This document shows positions 10,199 to 21,575 of a DNA stretch of 64,000 nt, in pieces. Below the pieces are notes generated by a model. That model worked only from the letters and a program-made list of their open reading frames with translations. It ran no database searches and was not told the DNA's origin. Position 1 is the first letter of the stretch; every line of letters starts with the position of its first letter. This DNA is from Clusia tigrina (taxonomy: Eukaryota > Arthropoda > Insecta > Diptera > Clusiidae). The stretch is taken from contig OV050030.1 in NCBI GenBank assembly GCA_920105625.2, positions 77,899,400 through 77,963,399 on the forward strand, written 5' to 3'. A program made the position numbers and the translations under genes.

Positions 10199-11480
10199 AT
10201 GTGGATATTTTCCGCGTCAATGGAAAGTGGCGGAAATTAGTGTCATCCCAAAACCCGGGAAGCCCTTGGAGGAAGTCACTTCTTATAGACCAATTAGTCT
10301 TTTGCCAATTGTTTCCAAAATGTTTGAAAGGCTTCTGTTAAACAAACTTAAACCAATTCTGCTCAAAAATGAGATAATACCCAATCATCAATTTGGATTT
10401 AGGGAACACCATACCACAACATAACAAGTGCACCGAGTGTACAGCATAACAAGAAACGCTCTCGAGGAAAACCGTTATTGTACAACTGATTTTCTAAATA
10501 TAAAACAGGCGTTCGATAAAGTATGGCACCCGGCTTACTATTTAAACTGAAAAAGTTACTACCTCAGACTTTTTATGATATCTTAAAATCATATCTGGAA
10601 GAGCGGCATTTCAGAGTAAAGGCCAATGAAGAAGTCACTGAACAAATTATCTCGAAGAGCGCTTGGATAAGCTCCAAATCTGGCTAAATAAATGGAGGAT
10701 TAAGGTGAATGCAACTAAGTCTGTGCAAGTAACCTTCAGCTTAAAACAGAAGGCTTGTCCTTCAGTAATATTAAATGATTGTCAACTGCCCCAATCCGAA
10801 GACGTTAAATATTTAGGGCTACATCTTGATCGACATCTTGATCGACGTCTGACATGGCAGAAGCATATTCTTACGAAGAGAAAACAACTTGGAATAAATC
10901 TTACTTCCTTATATTGGCTCTTGGGATATAAATTCCAGTTATCGCTTGACAATAAACTGCTCGTTTATAACACAATCCTTAAACCCATTTGGATATATGA
11001 TATACAGCTATGGGGTTCAGCGGCAAAAATAATATAAAAATCATTGAGAGATTCCAATCAAAAATATTCCGTATGATAGTAAAGGCTCCATGGTTCGTCA
11101 AGAATGATATAATACGTCTCGACCTAAACATCCCTACTTTCGATGAGGAAATATCAAGATACAGCATTAAATACCTGGAATGACTACGTAAGCCTCCTAA
11201 TATATTAGCTTCAAATTTTCTGGAGAGAACAGGCACAACACGGTGACTGAACCGCTCACTGTTGCTCAACACCACTCAATTTATAATAATAATTTTTCTA
11301 ACGCAATAGTTCTGAACTAACCTTATGGGAGATTAGCACTGGCTCCTCTTCCTCATGTTGATTTAAATAACTATTTAAAAAATTACTTTGTGTATTGATT
11401 TATGTAATTGTTTAATATTGTCATTTAATTTGATTATTGCCACAAGGAGTAGAATGCAAATAAAACTGTAAAAAAAAATT
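10199..11480 (+). pseudogene. Jockey RT C-terminal half and 3' UTR, copy 1
   Basis: RT resumes at GYFPRQWKVAEISVIPKPGK, SYRPISLLPIVSKMFERLLL and HQFGFRE (10204-10424). A degenerate AFDKVWH-like stretch follows (about 10510), then the thumb and C-terminus WLNKWRIKVNATKS, SEDVKYLGLHLD, LTWQKHI (10663-11037). The FADD box region is missing, deleted between about 10640 and 10665. The 3' end (about 11040-11480) has AATAAAACTG and an A-rich tail, then errantivirus leader begins at 11487. Confidence 0.8.
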
Positions 11481-11486
11481 GTACTG

Positions 11487-11620
11487 TAAGTAGAGAACTT
11501 TTGCCTGTCGTAGTGATCTAATAAAAAAATATTATGGAGGAACTTCAAAGAACAGTGACGAATTTAACAGGTGCAGTGAATGCATTGCTAGAACAGGTTA
11601 GGAATACAGAAAGGAGAATA
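11487..11620 (+). repeat. Errantivirus leader and gag start, copy B
   Basis: 134 bp from TAAGTAGAGAAC through ATGGAGGAACTTC to GAGAATATCA, nearly identical to 16672-16805 and less similar to copy A. It jumps at 11620/11621 into Jockey endonuclease sequence equal to 6436 onward. The junction shares at most 2-3 bp (CA) with either parent, so it is a non-homologous join. Confidence 0.85.
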
Positions 11621-11627
11621 TCACATA

Positions 11628-11821
11628 CTAGCCATCTGATAGAAACAAAATTACAGATGTCATTGATTTCTGCGTGATGAAAGGTGTTCTCAGAAGCTGT
11701 GTTGAGATATCCACGTCGCTGGATCTGTCATCAGACCACTCTCTTATTACTGCAACACTGAACTCGAAGGTAGAATGCACAATAAAACCACTCACACTAC
11801 ATATGAAACAAACAAACTGGT
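11628..11821 (+). pseudogene. Jockey endonuclease end, copy 2
   Basis: Carries only the last part of the endonuclease (SSDHSLI motif) up to the TNW junction. The upstream catalytic half is present only in copy 1, because the duplication began at 6436. Confidence 0.8.
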
Positions 11822-11824
11822 TGC

Positions 11825-14800
11825 CATCCCATCGGACGCGTCCCGAGGGGCGGATATGGGGACCCTTGATAGGCAAATGACATATCTTCTGAACCTCTTA
11901 GGAGGGGCGGGAGTTATGGCTGTCTGTCTATCACAATGATGGTATAGAGAATGGGTACCATCCGCAGACCAAGCTGGCTAGGGAGGAGTCCCGAACAAAA
12001 ACCACTGTCTGGCGATGGACAACAATAGGTTAATTACTCCAGGTGGAACCCACGCATGTGGAAATCCACCCGCTTCGGCGGCAGGGGCACGGATTCTGGA
12101 GGTCCCAACCATCGCTAAAGTCTCTCGCCTTTATCAGCGAGAGCGCATCCTGGAGTAGATGGGGATTGTTACCGCAATCTCTTCTTCTTCAGAGACGGAG
12201 GAACGTACCCTGGATCCAGAGGGCTTGCGTCGGGATGTCACCACAGTGGCGGAACGACCGACCAATGGTTCTGGGGCAACGCGAACTCAAGCGAGGAGAC
12301 AGAGAAAGAAGCAGCTTGCTAGGCTTGTGCAGGAGAAATCCTCACGTAGCTCTGCCGGCCCTTCTGTGTCGACTCCCTCCAAAAGGCCCAGGTCGGCGGA
12401 AGTGACACCCACGGAAGCCATCGAGCCTGCGGAGGGATTGACCGCTCCGAAAGCTCGCTCGCGAGGTAAGCGGCGGAAGATTGTTCCTGAAAACAGCATA
12501 CCCACCTGTCCTGCAGCTGTTACTGCTGGTGGCGCCACGACCCCAAAGGGTACGAGCGAAACCTCGGTGGCGGCTAATGTGGCGGGGATTAATGTTACCA
12601 ATAAGCTGCAGTTTGCCCAGCCCCTCGTGTCCAGCAAAACCATCTGCCCGGCGAAATCTTTGCCTGTGGCGGGTGGTGAGCTGGACTTTCCCCCAAGACG
12701 AGCGAGAAGGCTACCGGCCCGCAACCAATGGCGGTGATTGGGAAGCTGGGGCCTGACCATCGGCTAACTGATGCAGAAATAAAACACTGCAAAGGTCATC
12801 TCATGCGTCCGGTCATTGCCTCCGGCCCTGAAGCTAATGCGAAGGGCTATGAGACAAAGGACGGCACTCTACAGGTGTCCTGCGCGTCTCAGGCCAACTT
12901 TGATTGGCTCAGGGGTGTAGTCAATGACGTGCCCCCCATGGGGACCACTCGCTTCGCGGTCTATAGCGAAGCAGGCGTGTCCCTCAGGAAGGCCATCTGC
13001 TGGATTCCGGATCCCGATCTGGATGGCATATATGCGATTGTGTTGAAGGAAGGCATTGAGTTAGTGTTATCAGCACTGAAGAAGATCTTCACTGCATGTC
13101 TCGCACTGGCCTATGTACCACGCTCTTGGAGGACGGTGAGGGTTGCTTTCATTCCTAAGGTTGGAAGAGACAACTACACCAATCCCAAGAGCTTCAGACC
13201 TGTTAGTATGACCTCGTTCATGCTAAAAAGTTTGGAACGGCTGGTGGAGCTTTGCATGCGTAGGGAGTCTCTGAAGACGCATCCACTCTCTCTCTATTTC
13301 AGCATGCCTATCAAAGCGGAAAATCCTGCGAGACGGCTCTGCAAAACCTTGTTGGAAGGATAGAGCGAGCCATGGAGAGGAAAGAATACGCAATAGGTAT
13401 CTTTGTGGACATAGAGGGTGGGTTTGACAATGCTACTTTCGACAGTATGTGCGGCTCTGCTAGGCGGCATGGCGTAGACCGGGTCCTAGTAAATTGGATA
13501 CGTTCAATGCTGGCCCAGAGAATCATAACGGTGCGAGCGGAGGAAGATATACTGGAGTCGTCTGGAGTTAATGGAGGCTGCCCCCAAGGTGGCGTACTGT
13601 CTCCGTTGCTCTGGTGCATGGTAACCGATCCATTCCTTAACGCCATTAACGACACGGGTGTCTACGCTCAGACATATGCGGCTGATGTTGGCTGTCTTGT
13701 GACAGGTCCATCCCTTATTATTGTCTGCAGAACGGTGCAGAGAACTCTGGATATGATTGAAACCTGGTGAAATGCGAATGGGTTATCGGCTAATCCTGTC
13801 AAGACTGGTATTGTCCTCTTTACCAGAAGGAGAAAGCTTGATGGAGTTATTCTGCCTACTCTAAAAGGAGTCACTATCCAGCTATCCAAGGAAATCAAAT
13901 ATCTTGGATTCATCCTTGATAACAAACTTCTTTGGAAATCACATGTCGAACTGAAGACATCCAACTGTCAGTTTTCTGGCAATGTAAGGGTATTTTTGGT
14001 AAGACATGGGGTCTTTCCCCTAGTAAGGATCTATGGATCTATACAGCTATGGTAAGACATATTATAACCTATGCAGCGGTGGTTTGGATGAGCAGACTCT
14101 CTCTTGTAGGGGTCAAAAAAGCTCTATCGGGACTACAGCGTACTGTGGCCATATGTTGTACCGGAGCATTTCCGACTACTCCAGGCCCGGCACTTGATGC
14201 TCTGGTGAATCTCCCGCCACTATATATCTTCATCCGCGGAGAGGCCGTTAAGGATATTTGCAGAGTGAAACATAGTGGCCACTGGTATGGGGTGTATTCG
14301 ATATAGGACGACGGCGCAGGCACTGACATCGATTCTGCAATCCTGTCTATGCCCCCGGACTCCATGTCGTCAACCGTCATACTAGAAAAGCGGTACAATG
14401 TGTTGCTGCCAGAGGGTCGTTCATGGTTAGATCCCGAGAACGAGCCCGGCAAACACTGCTGTCGTATTTTCACTGATGGCTCCAGGACTGAAGTAGGTTC
14501 GGGTTCTGGTGTCTTCGTGGAATCTTGTGGGACCCGTCGGTTCTTTGCCCTTGGTCTGCATGCGTCTGTGGTGCAGGCGGAGGTGTATGCGATACTTGAG
14601 GCAATGGACTTTGTTGTGGAAAACAGATGGAAAGGCAAATCTATTTGTGTCTGCAGTGACAGCCAAGTTGCGCTCATGGCCTTGGATAGTCCTACCACCA
14701 CTTCCACGATAGTCAGGTCCTGCAAATCCAGGCTAAATTATGTTGGAAAACATAATAGTCTGACGCTGACTTGGGTCCCGGGACACTCTGGCATTGCGGG

Positions 14801-15384
14801 TAACGAGACCTCTTATTCTTTGGCCAGGGCTCCGAGGCTGTTTTTATTGGCCCTGAGCCTGTTCTGCCACTCCCTTCTGCTGTCAGCAAAGCCGCTGCAA
14901 AAAAGTGGGTTGTTTCGACCCACAAGCCAGAATGGCGGGCTGAGAGACGCTGCGGATGGACGAAAATTATGCTACCTGCTATCTCTGACCGATGGTCACG
15001 GTTCCTTCTATCCTTGGACAGGAGGGGCTACAGGCTGTTGGTTGGCGTGATGACGGGGCACTTTCTATGGGATAGGCACATGGAAAGGATTGGCATATCA
15101 GATAGTGTGCTGTACCCAGCCTGTGGAGAAGAAGACGAGACGGCGAACCATTTTCTTTGCGTCAGTCCTGCCTTTGCTCGAATCAGGTTTGGGATTTTTG
15201 GCACTGATGTGCTGAGGAGTAACCAACTTGGCTCCTTGGCACCAAAGGACCTACTTCTAATTCTTCGGAGGTCGGGTAGATTTACAGAAGAGTAGAAGGG
15301 AACCTTAAGTACAATGGATATATACTCTGTCTGAGTGCTGCGCATACTAAATTATTCCGACAAAAAAAAATAAATTATTATTAG
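11825..15384 (+). mobile_element. LOA-clade LINE, internally deleted, copy 2
   Basis: Duplicate of 6639-10198. It holds the ORF1 remnant (about 12015-13018), the RT remnant with the same YAAD box and stops (13019-14306), and the RNase H plus C-terminal Cys/His segment (14349-15295). All disabling lesions are shared with copy 1, so they predate the duplication. One substitution in ORF1 changes a Thr-Ala-Ser context to Thr-Pro-Ser. Confidence 0.9.
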
Positions 15385-16665
15385 ATGTGGATATTTTCCG
15401 CGTCAATGGAAAGTGGCGGAAATTAGTGTCATCCCAAAACCCGGGAAGCCCTTGGAGGAAGTCACTTCTTATAGACCAATTAGTCTTTTGCCAATTGTTT
15501 CCAAAATGTTTGAAAGGCTTCTGTTAAACAAACTTAAACCAATTCTGCTCAAAAATGAGATAATACCCAATCATCAATTTGGATTTAGGGAACACCATAC
15601 CACAACATAACAAGTGCACCGAGTGTACAGCATAACAAGAAACGCTCTCGAGGAAAACCGTTATTGTACAACTGATTTTCTAAATATAAAACAGGCGTTC
15701 GATAAAGTATGGCACCCGGCTTACTATTTAAACTGAAAAAGTTACTACCTCAGACTTTTTATGATATCTTAAAATCATATCTGGAAGAGCGGCATTTCAG
15801 AGTAAAGGCCAATGAAGAAGTCACTGAACAAATTATCTCGAAGAGCGCTTGGATAAGCTCCAAATCTGGCTAAATAAATGGAGGATTAAGGTGAATGCAA
15901 CTAAGTCTGTGCAAGTAACCTTCAGCTTAAAACAGAAGGCTTGTCCTTCAGTAATATTAAATGATTGTCAACTGCCCCAATCCGAAGACGTTAAATATTT
16001 AGGGCTACATCTTGATCGACATCTTGATCGACGTCTGACATGGCAGAAGCATATTCTTACGAAGAGAAAACAACTTGGAATAAATCTTACTTCCTTATAT
16101 TGGCTCTTGGGATATAAATTCCAGTTATCGCTTGACAATAAACTGCTCGTTTATAACACAATCCTTAAACCCATTTGGATATATGATATACAGCTATGGG
16201 GTTCAGCGGCAAAAATAATATAAAAATCATTGAGAGATTCCAATCAAAAATATTCCGTATGATAGTAAAGGCTCCATGGTTCGTCAAGAATGATAGAATA
16301 CGTCTCGACCTAAACATCCCTACTGTCGACGAGGAAATATCAAGATACAGCATTAAATACCTGGAATGACTACGTAAGCCTCCTAATATATTAGCTTCAA
16401 ATTTTCTGGAGAGAACAGGCACAACACGGTGACTGAACCGCTCACTGTTGCTCAACACCACTCAATTTATAATAATAATTTTTCTAGCGCAATAGTTCTG
16501 AACTAACCTTATGGGAGATTAGCACTGGCTCCTCTTCCTCATGTTGATTTAAATAACTATTTAAAAAATTACTTTGTGTATTGATTTATGTAATTGTTTA
16601 ATATTGTCATTTAATTTGATTATTGCCACAAGGAGTATATGCAAATAAAACTGTAAAAAAAAATT
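15385..16665 (+). pseudogene. Jockey RT C-terminal half and 3' UTR, copy 2
   Basis: Duplicate of 10199-11480, with RT fragments at 15413-15610 and 15849-16223 and the A-rich 3' tail near 16650-16662. Substitutions relative to copy 1 cluster slightly at 16298-16330, including TTCGAT to GTCGAC. Confidence 0.85.
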
Positions 16666-16718
16666 GTACTGTAAGTAGAGAACTTTTGCCTGTCGTAGTG
16701 ATCTAATAAAAAAATATT

Positions 16719-17937
16719 ATGGAGGAACTTCAAACAACAGTGACGAATTTAACAGGTGCAGTGAATGCATTGCTAGAACAGGTTAGGAATACAGAAAGGA
16801 GAATATCAGCCCTTGAAATGAGTAACCAATCGATACCACCGAACCCAGTGGCGGCTGCAACTCGAGCTCCTCAGAACGAGGAAGAATTAAGGGAAATATC
16901 AAGACTGCCTGATTGCGTAAAGGAACTTCGCCCGTTCGAGGGAAATCCAGCGCAGTATATTTCGTGGGTGCAAAATCCTTAAGGATTACGAAATAGTGAA
17001 GACAAAACCCATTTACAGGGTAATCCTGCAAAATATTCGGGGCAAGATTAGGGGTGGTGCAGATTCTGCCTTGATTTCTTATAATATTTTTGATGATGAC
17101 TGGCAAACTATAAGAAATTGTCTGCCCTTGCAATATGCGGACAAAAGAGACATCCGCACGTTGGAATACCAACTCGGACAGCTGTCTCAGAGGGGCATGA
17201 AATTAGACGCAATCTATGCTTTAGTTAGCCACCAACTATCTTTGATTATAAACAAGGTTAAAACCGAATCCCACTCTCAGGAAACGGTCACTGCCCTAGT
17301 AGAAGCATATAGGAATAGGGCATTGGAAGTATTTGTGCGTGGCTTAGATGGTGACCTTTCTAGGTTGATCTCCATTCAGAGGCCACAAACCTTACTAGAA
17401 GCGTATACGTCCTGCCTCGACATACAGAACCTAAATGTGCGACGTCACTTCATTCACCCTGTTGGGATTCCGAACACAATAACTATTAAAGTGAATCAAA
17501 TGGGTAAAACCGAAAACAGGCATAATCTACTTCCGAGGAGATTTTCCTCCAATACATATCCCCAAGCTTCAAATAGATGGCCTTTCGATGGCAGAACGGG
17601 TGGCGTTGTGCCTCCTAGGCCGACAGCTCCCAAACCACCCGTAAAAATGGAAGTCGATCGATCGGTTGAGAGTAGGGACGTCAATTATTTAAATAGACCC
17701 CAAGGCTTCCAGCCCTTTAAGAGGAAGGGATTTTCGATGAACGTGCCAATGAAACAACAGCGCATGTTTTTCATGTTGCCAGCAGAAAATATTCCCGAAA
17801 CTGAGTCCGAGGCTATAGTTAATGAAGATAATGCGCCTCCAACCGACTCAAATGACATCCCAAGCACTTCAACCGAACAAATGTCAGACGAAGTAAATTT
17901 TACGATGGGAGCCTCCTTTCAGCCATACCATATATAG
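16719..17937 (+). pseudogene. gag: Errantivirus-like Gag, copy C (near full length)
   Basis: ATG 16719 opens MEELQTTVTNLTG, a short coiled coil (residues about 1-35), then a conserved LPDCVKELRPFEGNPAQYIS. A one-base frameshift near 16975 moves the frame to 16996-17937, continuing capsid-like helices (DDWQTIRNCLPLQYADKRD, LEYQLGQLSQ, RNRALEVFVRGLDGDLSRL) and a Pro/Gln/Arg-rich tail. No CCHC knuckle is seen, as in errantivirus Gag. The Gag would assemble particles. Only this single lesion separates it from an open frame. Confidence 0.8.
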
Positions 17938-17959
17938 AATACACATATGGAAAATAAAA

Positions 17960-18428
17960 ATTACAGAAAAACTATCCGGAAAATTTTTTTGAATTGGCAA
18001 ATAGGGATGTGGAAACCACATTTTTTGTCCTTCCAGGCTTGGAATCTTTTGATGGCGTAATAGGGGACGACACGCTTCGTGAGGTTAAAGCAGTTCTCGA
18101 CAGAAAGCTTAACATCCTCATATTGAAACCCGATTTAGTGTTACCCCTAAAACAAAAAACCACCCAGGAAGTTAATCCAGTAAAAGTTTCATGTCAAGAA
18201 ATTTCAAGGGCCATTGAGCAGAAATTAAAACACTTGATTTCACTATATAGCGATTTGTTTGGTCCTCTTGACCCAAGTTCTATTGTGGAAACAAGTGTTC
18301 GTGCAGAGATCAAAACCACTACTAGTGAGCCTATTTATACAAAAAGCTATCCCTATCCAGCTTGTATGCGGGAAGAAGTGGGCAGGCAAGTAGAAGAACT
18401 TCTCCGAGAAAATGTCATTCGTCCGTAG
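17960..18428 (+). pseudogene. pol: Errantivirus-like Pol: protease end and RT N-terminus
   Basis: Starts within the aspartic protease. The C-terminal part TFFVLPGLESFDGVIGDDTL is visible, but the catalytic Asp-Thr/Ser-Gly part is missing, apparently deleted near 17940-17990. RT begins with YTKSYPYPACMREEVGRQV and RENVIRP, then a TAG at 18426-18428 interrupts the usual RP-S-NSPIW context. This is typical Ty3/Gypsy organisation. Confidence 0.8.
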
Positions 18429-19551
18429 AACTCTCCGATTTGGGTAGTTCCCAAAAAACCCAAACAAAACGGATAAAAATAGTAACAGTGGTCATTGATT
18501 TCAAGCGACTTAACGCAGTCACTACTCCAGGCACGTATCCAATCCCTGATATCAACAGCACAATAGCTAGCCTTGGTAAGGCAAAAGTCTTCACGACTAT
18601 AGACTTAACGTCTGGTTTCCATCAAATTCTAATGAAAGGGAAGGACATTGCAAAAACTGCATTTTCAACCATGAATGGTAAATATGAATTTTTAAGACTC
18701 CCTTTTGCCCTAAGGAACGCGCCAGCAATATTCCAGAGAATGATTGAGGATGTCCTAAAGGAGTATATAGCCAAAATATGTTATGTCTATATCGACGACA
18801 TAATAATTTTTAGCAAAAACGAAGAAGAACACCTACGCGACGTTGAAATAATGTTCTCAAAACTTTTATCTTCAGGCCTTAAAGTAAATTTGGAAAAAAC
18901 TCAATTCTTAAAAAATAGCGTCGAATTTCTCGGATACTTAATCACGCCAAAAGGCATTCTTCCCGATCCAAAAAGGTTTCTGCGATACAAAAAATGATCC
19001 CTCCTACAAATGTGAAAGAACTCAAGAGTTTTCTAGGTCTCACATCCTACTACAGGAAATTTATACGCGATTACGCAAAAATAGCCAAACCACTCACGCA
19101 TCTCACTCGCGGTGAACACGCACATGTCCGAGCGAATCAATCTAGAAAAGTTCCGATCGCTTTAGATCAAGATGGCCTAGAAGCCTTTGAAACCCTAAAA
19201 GAAGTTCTGACGTCCTCAGAAATGTTAGCCTTCCCTAATTTTGAAAAGCCATTTAATCTCACTTCCGATGCTTCCAATCATGCTATTGGAGTGGTATTGA
19301 ACCAGGAAATCGATGGAATGGATATTCCGATTGCCTATATTTCTAGAAGCCTTAGTCGAGCCGAAGAAAAAAAGGAAAAAAAAATGCTGGCGATAGTGTG
19401 GGCGTTAGACAATCTGTGGAATTATCTGTATGGTGCTAAAAATATAAGGATTTTCACCGACCATCAACCTTTGACCTTTGCGCTTAGTAATAGGAATTAC
19501 AACGCAAAGCTCAAGAGGTGGAAAAGCCGAATAGAGGAGTAGAACCACGAG
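18429..19551 (+). pseudogene. pol: Errantivirus-like Pol: RT and RNase H
   Basis: After the TAG the frame keeps SPIWVVPKKPK, a disrupted stretch, then VIDFKRLNAVT, TTIDLTSGFHQI, FLRLPFALRNAPAIFQRM and the catalytic YIDDIIIFSKN (about 18790). The RT ends in VEFLGYLITPKGI. A frameshift near 18990 leads to LKSFLGLTSYYRKFI and the RNase H motifs LTSDASNHAIGVVL, then LAIVWAL and FTDHQPLTFAL. A TAG at 19540-19542 replaces the Tyr of the usual EEYNHEL. Catalytic residues are otherwise intact. Confidence 0.9.
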
Positions 19552-20941
19552 TTGATTTGTAAACCTGGTAAATCAAACTTAGTGGCAGATGCTCTCTCAC
19601 ACCTACCTACAGAAGTGAACGCGCTAGAAACATCGAATGAGCCAGATGAACCTAGTGAATATGAAAGTTTAGCAACGATACACAGCGCAGAACAAGATAA
19701 TTCCGATCTAATACCCCATGTTGAAGCACCAATAAATGTTTTTAGAAACCAAATTATTATCCGAACAGGACGTGAGCTCATGTGCGTTGAGGAGCCCCAT
19801 CCGAATTATAAAAGACATTACGTCTCTCTTGAAAAAATTAACGAGAGCAATCTTATTCAAATTTTAAAAGAAAAATTAAACCCATCTGTAATCAACGGCG
19901 TCAAAATTCCAGAACATTTTCTTATCATACTGCAAAAGATTTATTTATATACTTTTTCACAATATAAAATCCGTATAACCCAAAGAGTAGTAACTGATGT
20001 GCCAAACAAAGAGCGTGTGCTTGAAATAATTGAGACCGAACACACTGGGGCACATAGGAATTTCCCAACAAATCTTAGAAAAATTCTATTTCCCTCGCAT
20101 GACAAACCAAGTTAAAACCTTTATAAAAACTTGCGAGATATGTCGTCTGAATAAATATGATAGGCACCCTACACATCCCGAATTACAGCCCACACCAACA
20201 CCAAAATTTCCATGTGAAATACTCCATATGGACATAATGGAAATTCAGGGTGAGAAATTCATTTCCGTCTTAGACAAAATTTCCAAATTTGCAAAATTTT
20301 TCCGAATAAAAATCAAATCAGCACCTCATTTGCGCCAAAAGCTTGCCAAGATAACGCATTTTTTTACAGTACCCAAAATAGTGGTTCTGGACATTGAACG
20401 TGGTTTCTTAACCCCCATCAATATAAATTTCCTTAGATCATTGAATATCGAAATTTACCGAACCCCATCTCAGAAAAGCGAGGTTAATGGGCAAGAAGAA
20501 AGATCACATTGGACCATAATAGAAATCTACAGGTACATAAGAAACGACTTTCAAGACTTACGTATTAAAGAAGTTCTGCAAATAGCGGTAGAGAGGTATA
20601 ACGACACAGTCCACTCCGTCACATGCCAAATACCAAATGACATTATTTTTAATCGAAGCGAACGGGTCAACTACCAAGGTGTTGCGAACTTTCGCGAAAA
20701 ATTCAACAATGACATTCGCGGGCAAATTGAAGAAAGCGAAAAAGTAAGGCTTTTTCGGTTAAACGCGAAAAAAACTCAACACAAAAGCTTTAAACCCGGC
20801 GACGTCATATACGTCGCCAATAAACAAATAAAAGGCAAACAAAAGCCTCTTTATAAAAAGGAAATCGTTGCAATTGATAATACGGTTACAGTAATTACCG
20901 AGACTGGGAAAAAAATCCATAAGTCCCAAATAAAAAATTAA
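19552..20941 (+). pseudogene. pol: Errantivirus-like Pol: integrase
   Basis: Opens with KPGKSNLVADALS, a linker, then the HHCC zinc domain (HTGAHRN...TCEICRLNKY) split by a frameshift near 20080. The catalytic core shows HMDIMEI (Asp 1), VVLDIERGF (Asp 2) and EVNGQEERSHWTIIE (Glu region), followed by a basic C-terminal SH3-like part (FKPGDVIYVANKQ). The frame 20030-20941 is open for 303 codons, the longest intact piece of this element. Confidence 0.9.
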
Positions 20942-21575
20942 AAAAGGGAATGCTGTACCCTGTACAGCTTTATAAATGGTACGAGGGCAATGATGAGGGG
21001 AACTTTTAGCAAGTCTACATGGCAATAAATAACACATATCCAAACCGGAGATTGCATATTGTGACAAGTTGATATTGGGAGTATTACCCGTGCCTTAGTA
21101 AGCAATACTGCTAAAACGGATAACACGGACCTCCCATCTTGCTAGCCCGCGGATCATCATCATTATAAATAAATAGAGGGAATTATAATTTTGATAAAAA
21201 ATAGGGAAAAAAAAGATAAAGACAAAGTTTGCAAAAATTATTTAAAACAAAATTTGAAATAAAATACTAACTTAAAATTTTAAGGACCCAAACTTGGGAA
21301 GCAAAAATTAAAAGCTAAGCAAAGCAAAGCAAGGAACACAAAACTAACGTAGAAATTAAGAATCCAGAAATTGGGATATAAATCATACGAACCCAAAATG
21401 GGGTCACTAACAAAATTAAAATTTCTCCTCTAACAAAAAAGAAACCAAAACCAAAAAAAAAATTTACATTTAACTTCAATATTACTAGATTTAAGCAACA
21501 AAATTAATATTTCTCCTCTTGAATTAGTATATTTAGTTTAGGTAAGGTAATGAAGTAATCGACAAGGTCAACAAA
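20942..21575 (+). other. Pol-env interval, decayed env N-terminus
   Basis: Contains short coding-like scraps (for example SKPEIAYCDKLILGVLPV near 21040) that sit where the surface part of env is expected, then an A-rich stretch with no clear frame (21150-21540). Most of the env surface subunit seems lost. Confidence 0.45.

Larger units (their letters stand above)
6436..11620. repeat. Tandem duplication unit 1, about 5,185 bp
   Basis: This segment is repeated head-to-tail at 11621-16805. It contains the end of the Jockey endonuclease, the inserted LOA element, the Jockey RT C-terminus with 3' tail, and 130 bp of errantivirus leader and gag. All reading frames recur with an offset of 5,186, and I noticed only about ten base differences over the whole length. 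Confidence 0.95.
11621..16805. repeat. Tandem duplication unit 2, about 5,185 bp
   Basis: Head-to-tail copy of 6436-11620. The differences I noticed, such as those matching 7187, 7402, 9703, 11112, 11137, 11302 and 11449, are mostly single bases plus one 1-bp indel. Its right end is continuous with errantivirus gag, while its left end is the novel joint at 11620/11621. This fixes the direction: a single tandem duplication of an already chimeric locus. Confidence 0.95.

Noticed and set aside
5339..11620. 293-bp flanking repeat as a LINE target-site duplication
   Set aside because: Far longer than known target-site duplications, and the copies differ by 7-8% while the younger tandem copies do not.
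8883..15345. Minus-strand frames of 100-218 codons opposite the LOA RT and RNase H (for example 8883-9539)
   Set aside because: The plus strand shows clear RT/RNase H motifs at the same place, and the minus frames have none and recur only because the block is duplicated.
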